A stretch of DNA of 64,000 bases from Acanthacorydalis orientalis (lineage: Eukaryota; Arthropoda; Insecta; Megaloptera; Corydalidae), in NCBI GenBank assembly GCA_034766995.1, contig CM068314.1:13897701-13961700 (forward strand). The letters run 5' to 3'. How positions within the stretch are numbered: position 1 is the stretch's first letter; each line of letters opens with the position of its first letter. The notes below the pieces were generated by a model. The model did no database searches and was not told where the DNA came from. It was given only the letters and a program-made list of their open reading frames with translations. Shown here piece after piece: positions 25,487 to 37,829 of this stretch. The position numbers were made by a program, and so were the translations under genes.

Positions 25487-25939
25487 ATTGGCTGTAAAAA
25501 TTAATTTGTTGCCTTTAAATTGAATAAATCATAACTCTGTTTTAAATTAAAAACCTTTCTCGCCATTTTAGAATTTTGAAGTATCAATCTTAACAATAAA
25601 AAACATTATATAGAATGGCCAAGCAGTTGACATAACTTTATAAAAAAAAGTTAACTCGATTGCGTTAGCATATTATGCATTGCATATTTTTCGCATTCTA
25701 GTTGAAAAAAAATGTTACCGAAGTCATGGGATTGGTTTGTTCAGCTTTGGGGAAGATAGACTGTCTTATGAAGCATGAAAAAAATGCTAAAACATTGGAA
25801 GAGGTCCGAAAATGCATTAAAGATTTCATTGACTCAAAGCAGTCATCTTTTTTTTACAAAAAGGATTCGTTAGTTACCCGACAGATGGCGCAAAGTTATA
25901 TATCAAAGAATGGTGGACATTTTGAGGGTTGAAATGTTA
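25487..25939 (+). mobile_element. Internally deleted mellifera-type mariner with open frame
   Basis: Begins with the same end as the elements at 45933 and 52207 (GGCTGTAAAAATTAATTTGT, then TTTAAATTGAATAAATCATA). Downstream it carries a truncated transposase frame, 25702-25932. Codons for GLVCSALGKIDCLMKHE match the start of mariner transposase as encoded in reverse at 46600 and 28300. They jump directly to the transposase C-terminus (VRKCIKDFIDSK ... KNGGHFEG, cf. the usual F-x-G-I-x-K-L ... NDGxYFE ending). The DD34D core is absent. The same junction (AAATGC/AAAACA ... GAAGAGGTCCGAAAATGCAT) occurs in the copies at 28196 and 52207. The right terminal repeat is not visible. Confidence 0.75.
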
Positions 25940-25948
25940 TATTAGTTG

Positions 25949-27355
25949 CGTATATATATATATATATAGCCCGGTTATTATAATCATAAATAGTATTATT
26001 AATCGGTTATTGTTATCATAATCAGTCGGTGCCAAAACACTACATAAAATTAGTTAAAAATAATTTATAATCAAACTTCAGCTATTGTTATCAATGTTGA
26101 TAACTACATTTGGAGATAAAAGATAAGAATTCTTATCAAATTCGTACTAAATGGACATTTTTAACGACATTTACTTTTAACCGAAGCATATCTTTTATCT
26201 TTTACGTAAGTGCATGACAAGAATTCTTAGAAAATACTTAAATAGATCTTTTCCTGAAGCGTACCCTCCATCTTTTCAAAACATTTTGTTACAGTGAGTG
26301 GGGATAAACATGTGCATCATTATGTATTCTTTTGCGAATTCTCTAATTTAATTTTGTCATCTGTTGAATTAAAAAGACTGTATTAAATGTCATAATTGTT
26401 TGTAATAAATTGAGTTCAATAATGATAAGTTTTTATTTCCTGTTTAATGTTATCAGCCGTTTATTATTATAAAAAATTGCAAGTCTCAAAGGGATAATAA
26501 TAAGTGAATTCCACTATATATATATATATATATGGTCTAATTTTAAGATAACATTTATGAATTTATCATATATCGATCGTATAAGACAATTCTAAATTAA
26601 ATACCTCTTTCACATGTTATAACACAATTTTATGTCGAAAATAGAAATTAGGGGAATTGCATTCTTCGATTTTACATTTTTCGGGGAATCATCTGGTTTT
26701 GACATACTGTGCATACTGACATGCAAGCGGTCTGTATCAAGAAGGCTGTGGCTATGTTTTATTTTTAAAAAAATATGTTTCAAATGAATTATTCAATGAA
26801 TTTATGTTAAAGTTTCAGTTCCTTTTTTCAAATAAAGAATTTATTTCTTATGAAATCGAAATAAATTCTTCGTGTTATTTTAAAGTTTCTGTTTTTGATT
26901 TTTTTTCAAGTTTTTTTTTGGATTGTGAGGATCGCCTTATACGCCGAGATATACGGTATATGAAAATATATTGTGTGATAACAAATAAATGGATTATAAC
27001 AGTTATCTAAACACTTTTTAAAATGTCGATTTTATTAAAATTGTGGACGTACGTCCAATATATTCGTGGTGCAGATTTATATTTCGAATTTAATGTTATT
27101 TTTTCTCTTGTATGTACTTGATAGTAGATTTAATAAACTTTATTAAACTTAATTTTACAGTATATATTTCAATCCGCCCTCGTTCTTCTTTACATATGGA
27201 AAGTTATCTGATCAAAATTTCGAAAACCCCAAAAAAATATTTATAAAAAGAAATCAATCATCCGTAGGTAGAAAGTTTACATAATCTTATTTATAACACG
27301 AACAGATTGTTAAAGATTTAACATAAGCATACATTTATTTATAATTTTGACAGTC
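25949..27355. other. Intergenic, nothing recognised
   Basis: A+T-rich, with short TA tracts at 25953-25968 and 26514-26534. The 26804-27010 frame has no codon or splice support. No RNA gene or transposon found. Confidence 0.5.
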
Positions 27356-27359
27356 AGCC

Positions 27360-27760
27360 ACGGAAACCAGAAAAAATACATAAATGCGTGACGAGACTTA
27401 TAAATAATTTAATGGAATGCAGTGGACATCCGCCGTTACAATATTATTCACAATTCGAGAAGGATTTTTCCGTCCCGAAGAAAAATCATATTCGGTGAGA
27501 ATAAATATATAAGCACGTGTCCCCCTTATGAGAAAGCCCGACGTCATTACACTCCGTTTGATTTGTTCAGATATTAATGAAATAGTATTTTCGGTGCGTG
27601 GATTTCAAAACGAGTTTTATTTTCATCGCGCTCGCGTTTATTTATAATTTGAAAATACATGGTTGATGATACACAAGGTCGTTAGGAAAAAAACGTGGTT
27701 GTTGTTATCACATGTACACACATATTTCCTAACATAGAGCACTTACGCAGATCTAAATTG
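27360..27760. promoter_or_regulatory. GC-richer island, candidate conserved non-coding element
   Basis: Noticeably richer in G+C than its surroundings (for example GACATCCGCCGTTACAATAT, TTTTCATCGCGCTCGCGTTT), with no long ORF. It also has homeodomain-like TTATTT and TAAT cores. Proposed only from composition and position at the edge of the gene desert. Confidence 0.35.
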
Positions 27761-28195
27761 CCATTTCAAAAACATGTTTTTAATTAAATCGATATATTTT
27801 CGAATATCGGATATGCATTTCAGAATAGTCACATGCTACTACGTTACTGTTTTATCTCTTTCTCTTTTTATCTCTGTATGTTTACCAATAAGATATCAGT
27901 GGAAAATAAATTTGATTTTTAATTCAATAAGATCATAAACTCATATTACAAGGTAATAAAATTTCTAAAATCATAATAAAAGTAATTGATTTTAATACTA
28001 AATAAGGTATTTCTTAATTTTTTTCAAATATAATTTAAAAAATGTTTATTGCGTTCTGTGCAGAATTACACAACTGAACGTTACACGAATTTAAATCAAA
28101 TATTAATAAATAAATAACGATCGTCCAGATTCGCTTATTTGACTTCTAGTATTCGAACTGCTGATTAAAAACACAATTAAAGACACAATTACTTG

Positions 28196-28545
28196 AGTCG
28201 ATGAAGTCATAATGCATTTTTGGACTTCTTTCACTGTTTCAAATTTTTTTGCATGTTTTATGCATCACAGAACCTTCCTCCAAAGCTGAATAAATCATTC
28301 TCGGCAGCTTTTTTTTCAATTGGAATGGTAAAAGAATGCAGTTGCTAATATGCTGATTTGCGGACGCCGTCGAGTTCACTACTGTTGTGTAAAGTTATCT
28401 CAATTACTTGGCTATGATATGTAGTATTTTTCAATGTTAAGGTTGTCACTTCAATCCTAAAACCATTAGAAAGGAGTTGAATTTAAAAGATAGTTATGAT
28501 TGATTCAATTTAAAGACGCAGAATTAATTTTTGCATCTAATATAA
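28196..28545 (-). mobile_element. Mellifera-type mariner deletion derivative, 5' part
   Basis: Read in reverse from 28545: TAGATGCAAAAATTAATTCT, TTTAAATTGAATCAATCATA, then the transposase start (TTGGAGGAAGGTTCTGTGAT, ATGCATAAAACATGC). It then jumps across the same internal deletion as 25487 and 52207 (GAAGTCCAAAAATGCATT). It loses similarity about 10 bp after CATCGACTCA. Confidence 0.75.
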
Positions 28546-28779
28546 GGATAAAAACTAAAATATGATTGTAATTTTCTATTAGTTTTAAATTAATACATGA
28601 AATTAATTTCATAATTTATAATTAAAATTTACACAAATGTGTTCATGAAATATATTTCAGGAAATTTCATAATAGCGTTCAAGAAACTTTGACAGACATA
28701 AAGTACTAAATCCCACTTATTAGTCAAATTTGCATATCTGTATTCCTGACAGTTTCGTCATAATTTGCATATGGTAATT

Positions 28780-29345
28780 AATACCCTCTGCATACATTAC
28801 ACGAGTTCAGCGTATTGTGAAATGGATTTAAAATTATCACGAAATGCACTCATGATGTATGTGCTTCAACATGAACGTTTTTGCTGTAAGTACGACAGGT
28901 TGTTGACCAAATGAGTCATGAGTTCGATTCTAATTTCATGAACTTTATCATAAACGAGCTACCACACTCTTACAACGTCCTCTGTTGCTATCTCGGAATC
29001 ATTTGAATTTAATCCAATTTACAAACTAACATTATTGTACAGGGAGAACATCACTTATTTATTTTCTGATTATCTAAGTACGAACTTTGATTTCATTCAT
29101 AAATAACACTTTTTTCATACATATGTATAACGTGGCTGTACGTATTTATTGGCAGAGAATTCAGGACGTGCATTGCATAAAAACATCCCGAACGAATGGA
29201 TTTACACGCTGCTTTATAATTAAATCCGCTCGTTATTTATTCTAATTAAATAATAAATTACACGTGCACGTGATTACAAATCGTCAACGCTTTGTTTTGG
29301 CAATCGCAAGGTTATTATTTGAACTACTTGGCTCGAAAATTGTAC
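28780..29345. promoter_or_regulatory. Candidate conserved non-coding element with tandem E-boxes
   Basis: A second island of mixed composition without an ORF. It includes CACGTGCACGTG at 29261-29272 (two overlapping CACGTG E-boxes) and TAATTAAATAATAAATTA just upstream, of the homeodomain-binding type. Function is inferred. Confidence 0.35.
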
Positions 29346-29795
29346 TGTATCTTTCCGATCATACATATTTAAAATTCATTTTAAAATAAACGTAGCAGAC
29401 ACGGGTCGCATATGGCGCTGTCGTTCAAAATGTGCAGCTAGTGAATATAAAGTAATGTTTCAATCAATAATATCATATAAATATTTTTTTTCAGAGTCAA
29501 TCTGTTGTTATAAACGGGTTTAAGGTATTATTGTATCTATTCTTCATTCTTTATATGGCGCTCGTTGTAAATATTTATCGAGAGTGTGACATGAATTGAT
29601 ATCTGGTCATATTGTCTGTTTTATTAACTGATTAATGGATGTGGCCGATTTAAACAAATAAATCATGTTAAAATTTTATAGCATCTTCAAAGGAATGAAA
29701 ACTGTACTGAGAATATCTAAACTTCGAAATCTGCCTCGAAAATGTAATATTACAAATAAATAAATAAATTGTTAAGTTTTAAGTCTCTTAGTTAT

Positions 29796-29882
29796 TATGT
29801 ATGATCAGAAAAAAAGCTGACTATGGGGACGAGATAAAAATAAATTTATGAAAGTAAATTTAGCTACAGCACTAAAATTACA
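29796..29882. repeat. Palindromic MITE family, right arm only
   Basis: TGATCAGAAAAAAAGCTGAC, TATGGGGACGAGATAAAAAT, TTATGAAAGTAAATTTAGCT, ACAGCACT. Confidence 0.55.
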
Positions 29883-30535
29883 TTGTGCTCACTATATGCT
29901 TTATGTTTTGTAATAAAAAGTTAATAATTTTAAATAATAAAATAAACTTTAAATCCTTAAATAGCTGTTTATTTTAAAACTTAAACAGAAAAAAAAGAAA
30001 TTCATTCATAACACTGTAAAAGATACTTTGTGATTTTTTTTATATGAAATAAAATAGCATCCATAAATTATTATAATAAAATAGGATTATGTGGTTATAA
30101 AAGAAATTGGCACATAGTTTAAATATTACATATGGACTTCACTTATTTTATGTTATCAAGACATGACAAGTCTCAAAGAAACTAAATATCGAACGAACAG
30201 TTCAGAACTAATATTTTACTGTTTAAATTGTGAAACAAACTGGAAATAAAAATAAACTTATAAAAGTTTATTATCTGTTGGATTTATTGCACAGTTATAA
30301 TTTAAGTTTAGCGATATTTCTACAGATTGACTGAAATAGACTTCAGTTTAAATTTATTTCGAGAAAAAGAAATCGATAAAAATGTTTGATAAGTTATTTA
30401 AAACAGACCTGCAATACAGCAATAAAAAATATCTTTTATTTTTCAAATATGGTCATATTTCAGTTTTTATCGAAATTTAAGTACTAATTTTTATCTGTTA
30501 AACACTTAAAACATTTAAAAAGATATAACAGTTTA
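29883..30535. other. Intergenic, nothing recognised
   Basis: Very A+T-rich, only short frames, no repeat family recognised. Confidence 0.5.
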
Positions 30536-30557
30536 TGTGACACTATCTTTTGTATAT

Positions 30558-31060
30558 AAAAGGTCTGTTAGAAAAGTAACACTTGAAGAAATATTTAAAA
30601 TATAGAAAATTATCATAATTCCAATCAAAATAATGTCGTCCGCATTTATCACTCTCATCGTTGTTTCTAGCTATTGTAGCAGAGTTTTAAATTATTTTCT
30701 ATTAGCTGCATTATTTCTCTGATTATAGTTTTTTGTATCGAATAAAAACACCTTCTTAGCTTCCGTTTTAATTCATCGATAAAAAATTACTTGTTAAATT
30801 TACAAGTAATTTCAAGAAAAGTGTAATTTCAAGAAAAGTGTAATTGGTTTTTGTTGCATGTCAATGCACCTGCCCATTATGCACTGATTTTGAAGTCATT
30901 TCTCATGAAACACTGCATTGTTGAGATTAATCACCCTCTCCCTCCCCCATTCACCTGTCTTCGCACCAGCAGACTTTTTCTCTTTCATGTAATTAAAGAA
31001 TTGAAAGCAGTTTCTTTGGACGCCTTTAGCAATAAGTGTATTAAAATAAATGGAGATTAA
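30558..31060 (+). mobile_element. Mariner-like transposase fragment
   Basis: Left end resembles a Tc1/mariner terminus (AAAGGTCTGTTAGAAAAGTA). On + from 30851, VNAPAHYALILKSFLMKHCI followed by a NHPLPPPF segment and RLFLFHVIKELKAVSLDAF corresponds to the DDE segment HDNAPAH ... HPPYSPDL ... FLFPKLK of mariner-like transposases. The second aspartate is already lost (VNAPAH). A direct repeat of AATTTCAAGAAAAGTGT sits at about 30808-30842. It is a decayed pseudogene fragment. Confidence 0.65.
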
Positions 31061-31219
31061 ATAAATATCAATTATTTTTCGAATTACATAATTTGTTTTT
31101 TTTTCATTTTACCAATCTGGGAATTAAATTGCCAAACCATGAATATATTATTTGATATTACTATACTGTTAATACCACAGGAATTGTAGATTGAATCTCA
31201 TTACTTTTTTAATACATCT

Positions 31220-31223
<4 letters not shown>

Positions 31224-31270
<47 letters not shown>
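31224..31270. repeat. (AT)n microsatellite
   Basis: Pure TA tract just upstream of a GC-richer island. Confidence 0.95.
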
Positions 31271-31274
<4 letters not shown>

Positions 31275-31334
31275 CAATCATCTATGCAATTACTTAATTT
31301 GTCAAGGTGTAAGATAAATGATCTATAAAATATT

Positions 31335-31760
31335 TTACATAGTGTGTTGAACTTAACGCAACGTACTTGCAAGGCTATCGACGCCACACACCGTGCCGTT
31401 ACCAACGGCGTTACTCATCGGAGTCCATATTTAGAGTCGACGCATGAAATCCGTGTAAATTATAATTCTGTACTTGTGTGTGTCTCCCTCAAAGATCTAT
31501 TTTCGATCGAGTCGTGTCGCTGTAAAACACGTGGCAGTCATTCAACTATCCTGGTCAGCTGTTCTTTGTTATTTATTTATTTTTTTTGTTATTATTAAAC
31601 CAAATATTGCGATGCATTTAGACACTTTCGTTGTGTTTGACGGACACGTGCATGTGAATGAGCTTTCTTTACACACCGAAAGCGAATCGACTTCTCAGAA
31701 AGTTAAAACAACAATCTCAGGTTTAAGAAAGTTCAAAGGGAAACATTATTACAATATTTT
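31335..31760. promoter_or_regulatory. GC-richer island, candidate regulatory DNA or 5' exon
   Basis: Composition shifts abruptly (for example CGACGCCACACACCGTGCCG, TTTTCGATCGAGTCGTGTCG). Two overlapping short frames on + (31344-31598, 31474-31794) have no recognisable domain. A frame beginning MHLDTFVVFDGHVHVNE at 31612 runs to a possible CAG|GTTTAA donor near 31720, so a 5' exon is conceivable but unproven. Confidence 0.3.
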
Positions 31761-31799
31761 TGCGTTTCTTTGTACGATTCTCCGTATTTCATGAATCTT

Positions 31800-32696
31800 T
31801 TCTTGTTCATAATTTGCATGCTTAAATTTAAATAGTCACAGTTTGGTATTTTTTCATACACAAAAGGAAATACGAATATCTTTCTGTTTTTAATAACGTG
31901 TTATGATAGACGTTCTGTTAATAATCTGGATCACATTCGTTTAAAATCGATACTGTCAATCAATTACAAATGAAATCTGACAAACTATCACAAGAAGTTA
32001 CAAAAAAATTGCAATATAGACGGAACATAGACATTCCGGAGCAAGTTTTCTCGAGAAAACAGCACGTCAGTACTGTCTTTAAAAAAAGAATATTTTATTT
32101 TATCAGTCGGGTACTAAATATACATTTCTATGTCTAATTTTAATTCATTCAAAGCTAATATTATGTTTTCGTTACCGAACAATGCGTATTATGTTTTGAT
32201 TGTCTATAGGTAAGATATTTTTAGAATGAAGGTAATAAGTGACGCGATAAAAATGTAAGAACAAATGTTTATGTACAGATTAAGATCGCAAATGTAAATA
32301 TAGTTCGATATTTATTTTTGATAAACTATTCATATTTGCGTTCATTTAGTTATATTTATAATCTTATGTAAATATAATGTGCACGTCTATTTATTTTGAA
32401 TTTTCATGTCGAGTTTCGGCTAATAAATAAATCTGTTCATTTAGACGATTATGACATTATTAGAAGATTATGACATCGTCTTTTATGTTAAGGTAAAGAA
32501 AAATTTTTATTTTCTATGCTTTGGCATTCTGAAACTTAAATTCGAGTGCCAAATCGATTGATAATCAATGAAGTGTGAATGAAAAATGATACACTATTAT
32601 AAAATGACATTTACTTCAATCATTCAACCTAATTGTTACTCTTCATTCTTCAAAATGAATTTTACATTTAATATTCTTTAATTTTTTAATACAGAA

Positions 32697-32728
<32 letters not shown>

Positions 32729-33150
32729 GGGTGTGTGTATACACAAAATTTATGTACAATTTGTTAAAAAGTTTGGTTATAAACATATCACTAATTCGAA
32801 CACAATATAAAAATGGTTTATCCGAAAAAAAATTAAAAACAGGATTTGATTTTCAGAAAATTCTATAATATGTATGTATTTGTGTATTAATTTATTTACT
32901 ATTATTAATATATTTTATTTTTTTCTTGCATTTCACAAAAGAATGAACTAATTAACTATTGTTCTTTGTATAGAATAATTAACATTAAAATTGACATTCA
33001 ATAAGTAACAACGATTGACTGGTTACTGGTATAGGAATTACAACCATTTTTATATGTCACCACTACAATTATACAGTCTACATACTTAAAACAATTATTC
33101 TATAATTGGTTTTATTGCCACTAATTTCGTTATTATTTATTAAAGTCACG
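31800..33150. other. Intergenic, nothing recognised beyond a microsatellite
   Basis: A+T-rich, with a TA tract at 32703-32729 followed by GTGTGTGTAT. No gene or repeat family seen. Confidence 0.5.
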
Positions 33151-33159
33151 ATTAAATTG

Positions 33160-33357
33160 TTTTTTAACGAATTTTTAGATATTTTTTTCATAAAAGTAGT
33201 TCAATAACCGCCATTTGATCGATAGCGTTACTAGTTTGTTTATTTGTGACGTTATTACTATAACAACTGAATGATATGTCACATAAAAATGGTTTTAAAA
33301 TATCAGTGTTCACAATAAAATATCACCTACCAAATGTTTTTAATTCATTAATATAAT

Positions 33358-33412
<55 letters not shown>

Positions 33413-34160
33413 ATAAATGCATAACGTTTAACTGAAAAACGAGTTCATAGTAATTACCCGTGTAGACAACTTCATTTCGTAATGACAGCCAATTGAAAAT
33501 TTAATTGCAATGTCATACAAAAGAAATGGTATTTATGTCTATAATTATAGCAGTTTCTATTCGTATAGACTATACTGTCGTTTCATGCAACGTTTGACAT
33601 AAACTACACGCTTTTTTGAAGTATCTTTCTGAAGCCGCACACTTAAACGTCCACATTATGTTTCAGATTTTTCTCTGAATGACTAATGCCACTGAACATT
33701 AAAAAGGAATCTTACTGTTGAGAGCATCATTCTAAATTGCCTCGCATACATCTGTCTAATGAGAACTGAATTATTTATAAGTAATATATTTTATATTCAA
33801 AATAAACCCATACAACCTTCGAAATCAAGGTAATTCTTATGCAAAATAGTAATTAGTTTGATCATAAGTGCAATTTATACTTATATAAGTGAATAGATAT
33901 CGATATTAATTATAAGAAAAGCGTTTTAATTATATATAATATTATTAAAATGTGTGAATATCAAAATTATATTTATAAATCGAAAATATGTAGTAAAAAC
34001 ACTGTCTAATATTTTAAAACCACTTTTATATAGAATAACACCTCTTTGTCATAGTAACCAACGTCACTAATAAACAAACTAGCAACCATATTAGCGAAAT
34101 GGCGGTTATTTTGAATAACTTTTCTAAACAAAGTGTTAAAAATCATTCAAAGTTAATTAA
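33160..34160. mobile_element. Putative 1-kb DNA element with long inverted arms
   Basis: The arm at about 33160-33330 (AATAACCGCCATTT, TACTAGTTTGTTTATTTGTG, ACGTT, GGTTTTAAAATATCAG) recurs in reverse complement at about 33985-34160 (AATAACCGCCATTT, GCTAGTTTGTTTATTAGTG, ACGTT, GGTTTTAAAATATTAG). The interior of about 650 bp includes an (AT)n tract at 33361-33412 and no ORF. Diverged arms of this length suggest a non-autonomous inverted-repeat transposon or an old inverted duplication. Confidence 0.55.
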
Positions 34161-34228
34161 ATTATAATTTTGATGATTGATCAAGAAATTATAAGGTTGA
34201 AAGTATTCATTAAATAAACAGTTAACTT

Positions 34229-34276
<48 letters not shown>

Positions 34277-35380
34277 AAAATATCCCGTAAGTTTTAAAAT
34301 AGTTAACGTTTGACGTATACAGTGGATACGGTTGAGCAAATAAATCAAATTTAATTGAAAATAAACTAAAGCAAGTAAATAAATTTGAATGAAATTATAA
34401 CACGTCGCACGAAAATAAAAAATAAGCGCAGAGACAAACACAGTGCAAACAGAAAACTTGATTTCGTGTGCAATCATTCAATTATTTATGTATATATTTT
34501 TTTCAATTTGATACAACAATGAAATCTGATAAAATGCTGAAAAAAAAACGCAGAGAAAAAGAACACCCGTCTACCGAAATCAGGTCATGCGTCCATTAGT
34601 TTGTCAAGGATGTTGGCGGTCATTATTTTTCATTTCCAATAAATTCATAAAGTTTTATCGAGGCCGACATGTATCATTTGCTTGTTTGTTTCTATAACTG
34701 TTTTATAAAATGTTTGTTTATGTAAAAGTACGATGAAATATTTTTTATTTTGATCCTGTACACAGACTTCTCTTTATGTGGTTGGTGTAAGTTATATGAA
34801 ATAAATTTAGGGAAGTCGTTAACATACTAAAATATTATATAAAAATGTTTTATGTCAAGGGGTTTAGATTTCTTTTTTTAAAAAAAAACTGTTTTATTTC
34901 TTCATTTTATAAACTGAAAAATAATTCTTTTTTAAAATTGAATAACTTATTTTCAACAAATAAAAAATATTTTGTGTACAATATCAACCACTAATAGGAG
35001 ACTGCAAATTACTTTTAAATGCCAAGCCGTTAACTTATATAGAATTATTATTAGAATTAATTATTAGAATTTTTTTTGTGATTTATTGGAGTATAAGAAT
35101 AACTTACTTTCTTAATGGGAACTTATATTTTTTTTTAACAATACTGTATTTTTTTGTGTCAAGAACGGTAAGATTTTCTGAAATAATTAATATTAAATTC
35201 TTTTCATGAAAAATATGTTTAATATTTTTTATCATATATTTTATTTCCGTTCTATATTTTATTCCTTCATTTATACATTATAGATTGAAAGACGATGATT
35301 TGTGATGTAATAAATTAATTGTATGTCACAACAAATCTCAAATAAATTATTCCAGAGTACGAAAAATCTATTATTAACAT
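34160..35380. other. Intergenic, one microsatellite
   Basis: A TA tract at 34229-34270. The rest is A+T-rich with no supported frame. Confidence 0.5.
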
Positions 35381-35700
35381 AGGAACGATACTGGCGCCGT
35401 CTACAAATATTTGACATACGTTATTTATCAAAATCGTTATAAACTCAACGCCGGGAATACGTTGCCGTAATAAATATTTTAAGTATTCGCCCACTTATTT
35501 TTTTTTCATAAGCGGTGACAAAAACGGCGCCAAACGGGAATTGGAGAAATGAATGACCCAATTCTCGATTCATTTTTTTTGCTGCGACATGTCGTAAACG
35601 ATCTGATCGAATTATTCGCGAATGTTTTGATATTTCGACCGCTTCTAGTTTCTCTGTTAATGCAAGAGACACCAGTCTTATTTCGAATACAAAAATGTAT
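35380..35700. promoter_or_regulatory. GC-richer island, candidate conserved non-coding element
   Basis: Contains ATACTGGCGCCGTCTACAAA, AAAACGGCGCCAAACGGGAA and TCGAATTATTCGCGAATG. GGCGCC occurs twice. ORFs on both strands overlap and neither has a known domain. Confidence 0.3.
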
Positions 35701-35947
35701 TTATATCGAAGAATGTATACTGCATAAATATGAGTCACTGATCTCGTTTTTCTTTCATAGTTGTGACACAGTTAGGATTAAAATTGAACGCAGGTTTATA
35801 AAATTACTTTTCTTTTAATGAATGAACATAGGCAGACAAATGAACTTTGTATACAGTATTGTATGTCGACATATTTTTTTTAAAGAATTAGCACATATTC
35901 TTTATTTTTGTTGTTCTCAAACACGTATGCTTTTTCTGTCCTACTTG

Positions 35948-37232
35948 CGAGGCAAGGTCGAAATATTTGCAGAATGAACAGGAAGAGAGGTAAAATAAAG
36001 CTAGTCATTATTTTTTTCAATATATTTTCCCTGGACTCTAACACACTTTTCAAATCTTTGAATAAGTTTCTTTAAACACTCAAAAATAAGTTTTGTCTTT
36101 CGACCTAAAATGAACCGAAATTGCTGCCTTGATATCTTCATCATCTCCAAATTTCTTCCCATTAAACTCTTTTTTTCAAATTCGAGAACAAATAAAAATC
36201 GGTAGGGACTAGATTTAGACTATACTGAAGGTGGTTCAGAATTTCGAGACAACATTTATGAATCGCAGCCATTACAACATTACTCTTGTGAACAGATGCG
36301 TTGTCTTGTAACAGCAATACACCCTCTTCTAATTCTCCCTTCGTTTTTCTTTCACCGCTGTCTTTAGTTGTCTATTATAGTGGCGTAATATAGTCCGGTT
36401 ATAGTCACACCTTTAGCGTTGTAATCGATCAACAAGATAACTTCTGTATCCTCAAAAAACAGTAGCATACAGCTTTCTGGCGGACGGTGAAACTTTAAAT
36501 TTTTTAAGGGCTGGTTTATCCTTTTTATGCCATCGCTTGGACTCCTGTTTCAATCCAAGTTAATAGTGATGAACCCACGTTTCATCCCCACTAACTATTT
36601 GGTACAAATTTTCATCTGAATTGTCTTTATAGAGGTTCAAAACCGCACTCGATGTTTCAACACGGTGTCGAATTTGAAGCGGTGTGAACATTCTTAGTAT
36701 CTATCTTGTGATGACCTTTGACATGCTAAGATCATTGCATAAAATGTTTAAAACTGTTGTAGCTGATACTCCAACCATTTGTGCCATTTGATTCTTCTCT
36801 AAACAGGTATCATTCTATATAAATTTTTCTACATTTTAATAATTTTCGTCGAAGTTGCCTCGATAAACCTTCTTGAACGTGGGTCGTCTTTTACTGACTC
36901 TCTGCCATGCTTTAAGAGGCCATATTACTTGTAAATCATGGGTTTCGCAGAACAAGAGTCACCGTAAACAGATTTTATAGCTTCCATAATCATTTGAGGC
37001 GTTTTTTCTTGTTTTGTGAGAAACTTAATGGCGTGAAACTCAAGTTCTCCATTTTGGAGACTTCTTCCGATTTGACGTACGTTTCAGCTGATAACTTGTA
37101 CACTACTGCTCATAATGACTTGCAACTTAGTACATACACTACTGGGGAAACCTACTGTTACATGCGCAACCGCAAGATCTACTCTAAACCTGCTATCATG
37201 ACCATTCCGCTAATTTTTTGACCTTACCTCGT
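35948..37232 (-). mobile_element. Rosa-like (DD41D type) Tc1/mariner pseudo-element
   Basis: Inverted ends: left CGAGGCAAGGTCGAAATATT, right (reverse complement) CGAGGTAAGGTCAAAAAATT, both followed by GC(A/G)GAATG. On - a frameshifted transposase is readable: SVKDDPRSRRF near 36890, then RHRVETSSAVLNLYKDNSDE, VSGDETWVHHY, KKDKPALKKFKVSPSARKLY, ATVFFEDTEVILLIDYNAKG and TITGLYYATIID. The catalytic GDETW segment is present, but stops and frameshifts interrupt it throughout, so it is inactive. Nearly full length at about 1.28 kb. Confidence 0.85.
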
Positions 37233-37675
37233 ACAACAAAATGAACACTACTCAATTTCAACCATTATTTGAGGAATATAATAGATTATTTTTTAAATAA
37301 TAAGATTTATTACAAGATATGATACTTAAATGTAGAAAACAAATTTATAATAAAACAATCTATCGATATGCGCAGATTTAAAAAATATTCCATTCCAATT
37401 TCTGGTACTATCGATCTTCTTCAGTTAATATGAATCGATATTCTATACATATTTACTATAACCTTCATGAAATATTAATAAAAATCGAACTTTCAATGTA
37501 TATCTGTAGTGTGATAAATAAAACGCTATACAGTTTGACTGAAGAAATAAATCTTACTGCTTTTATTATACTGGATATGAAAAATATTATCTTTTTATAT
37601 ACAGCATTTTTAATAAAGAGCTATTACTTGAATTGAATTGAAACTTGAATTGAAAATCGAAATCTGAATATAAAT

Positions 37676-37750
37676 CTGGCATAGTGACTAAATTCACTTT
37701 CATTATTGAATTTTCACTCGCCCCACAAATTACAAAAATAATATTCATAC

Positions 37751-37752
<2 letters not shown>
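37676..37752. repeat. Palindromic MITE family, left arm only
   Basis: GTGACTAAATTCACTTTCAT, TGAATTTTCACTCGCCCCAC, AAATTACAAAAATA, broken by the (AT)n tract that follows. Confidence 0.6.

Positions 37753-37756
<4 letters not shown>

Positions 37757-37826
<70 letters not shown>
37757..37826. repeat. Long (AT)n microsatellite
   Basis: About 70 bp of TA directly where the adjacent MITE copy is truncated. Confidence 0.95.
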
Positions 37827-37828
<2 letters not shown>

Positions 37829-37829
37829 A

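Noticed and set aside
25702..25932. 76-codon ORF as a final exon of the candidate secreted gene
   Set aside because: Its sequence aligns with the transposase start and end encoded in reverse at 28196, 46600 and 52207, so it is mariner DNA; also no phase-0 donor of good quality joins it to the exon at 24597.
31474..31794. + strand ORF as a gene
   Set aside because: No recognisable domain; a possible donor exists but no downstream exon could be found.
36994..37221. 75-codon + strand ORF as a gene
   Set aside because: It lies within the 5' part of the rosa-like element on the opposite strand.
37757..37826. Microsatellite clusters as a CRISPR-like array or centromeric satellite
   Set aside because: Simple dinucleotides without spacers or higher-order units.
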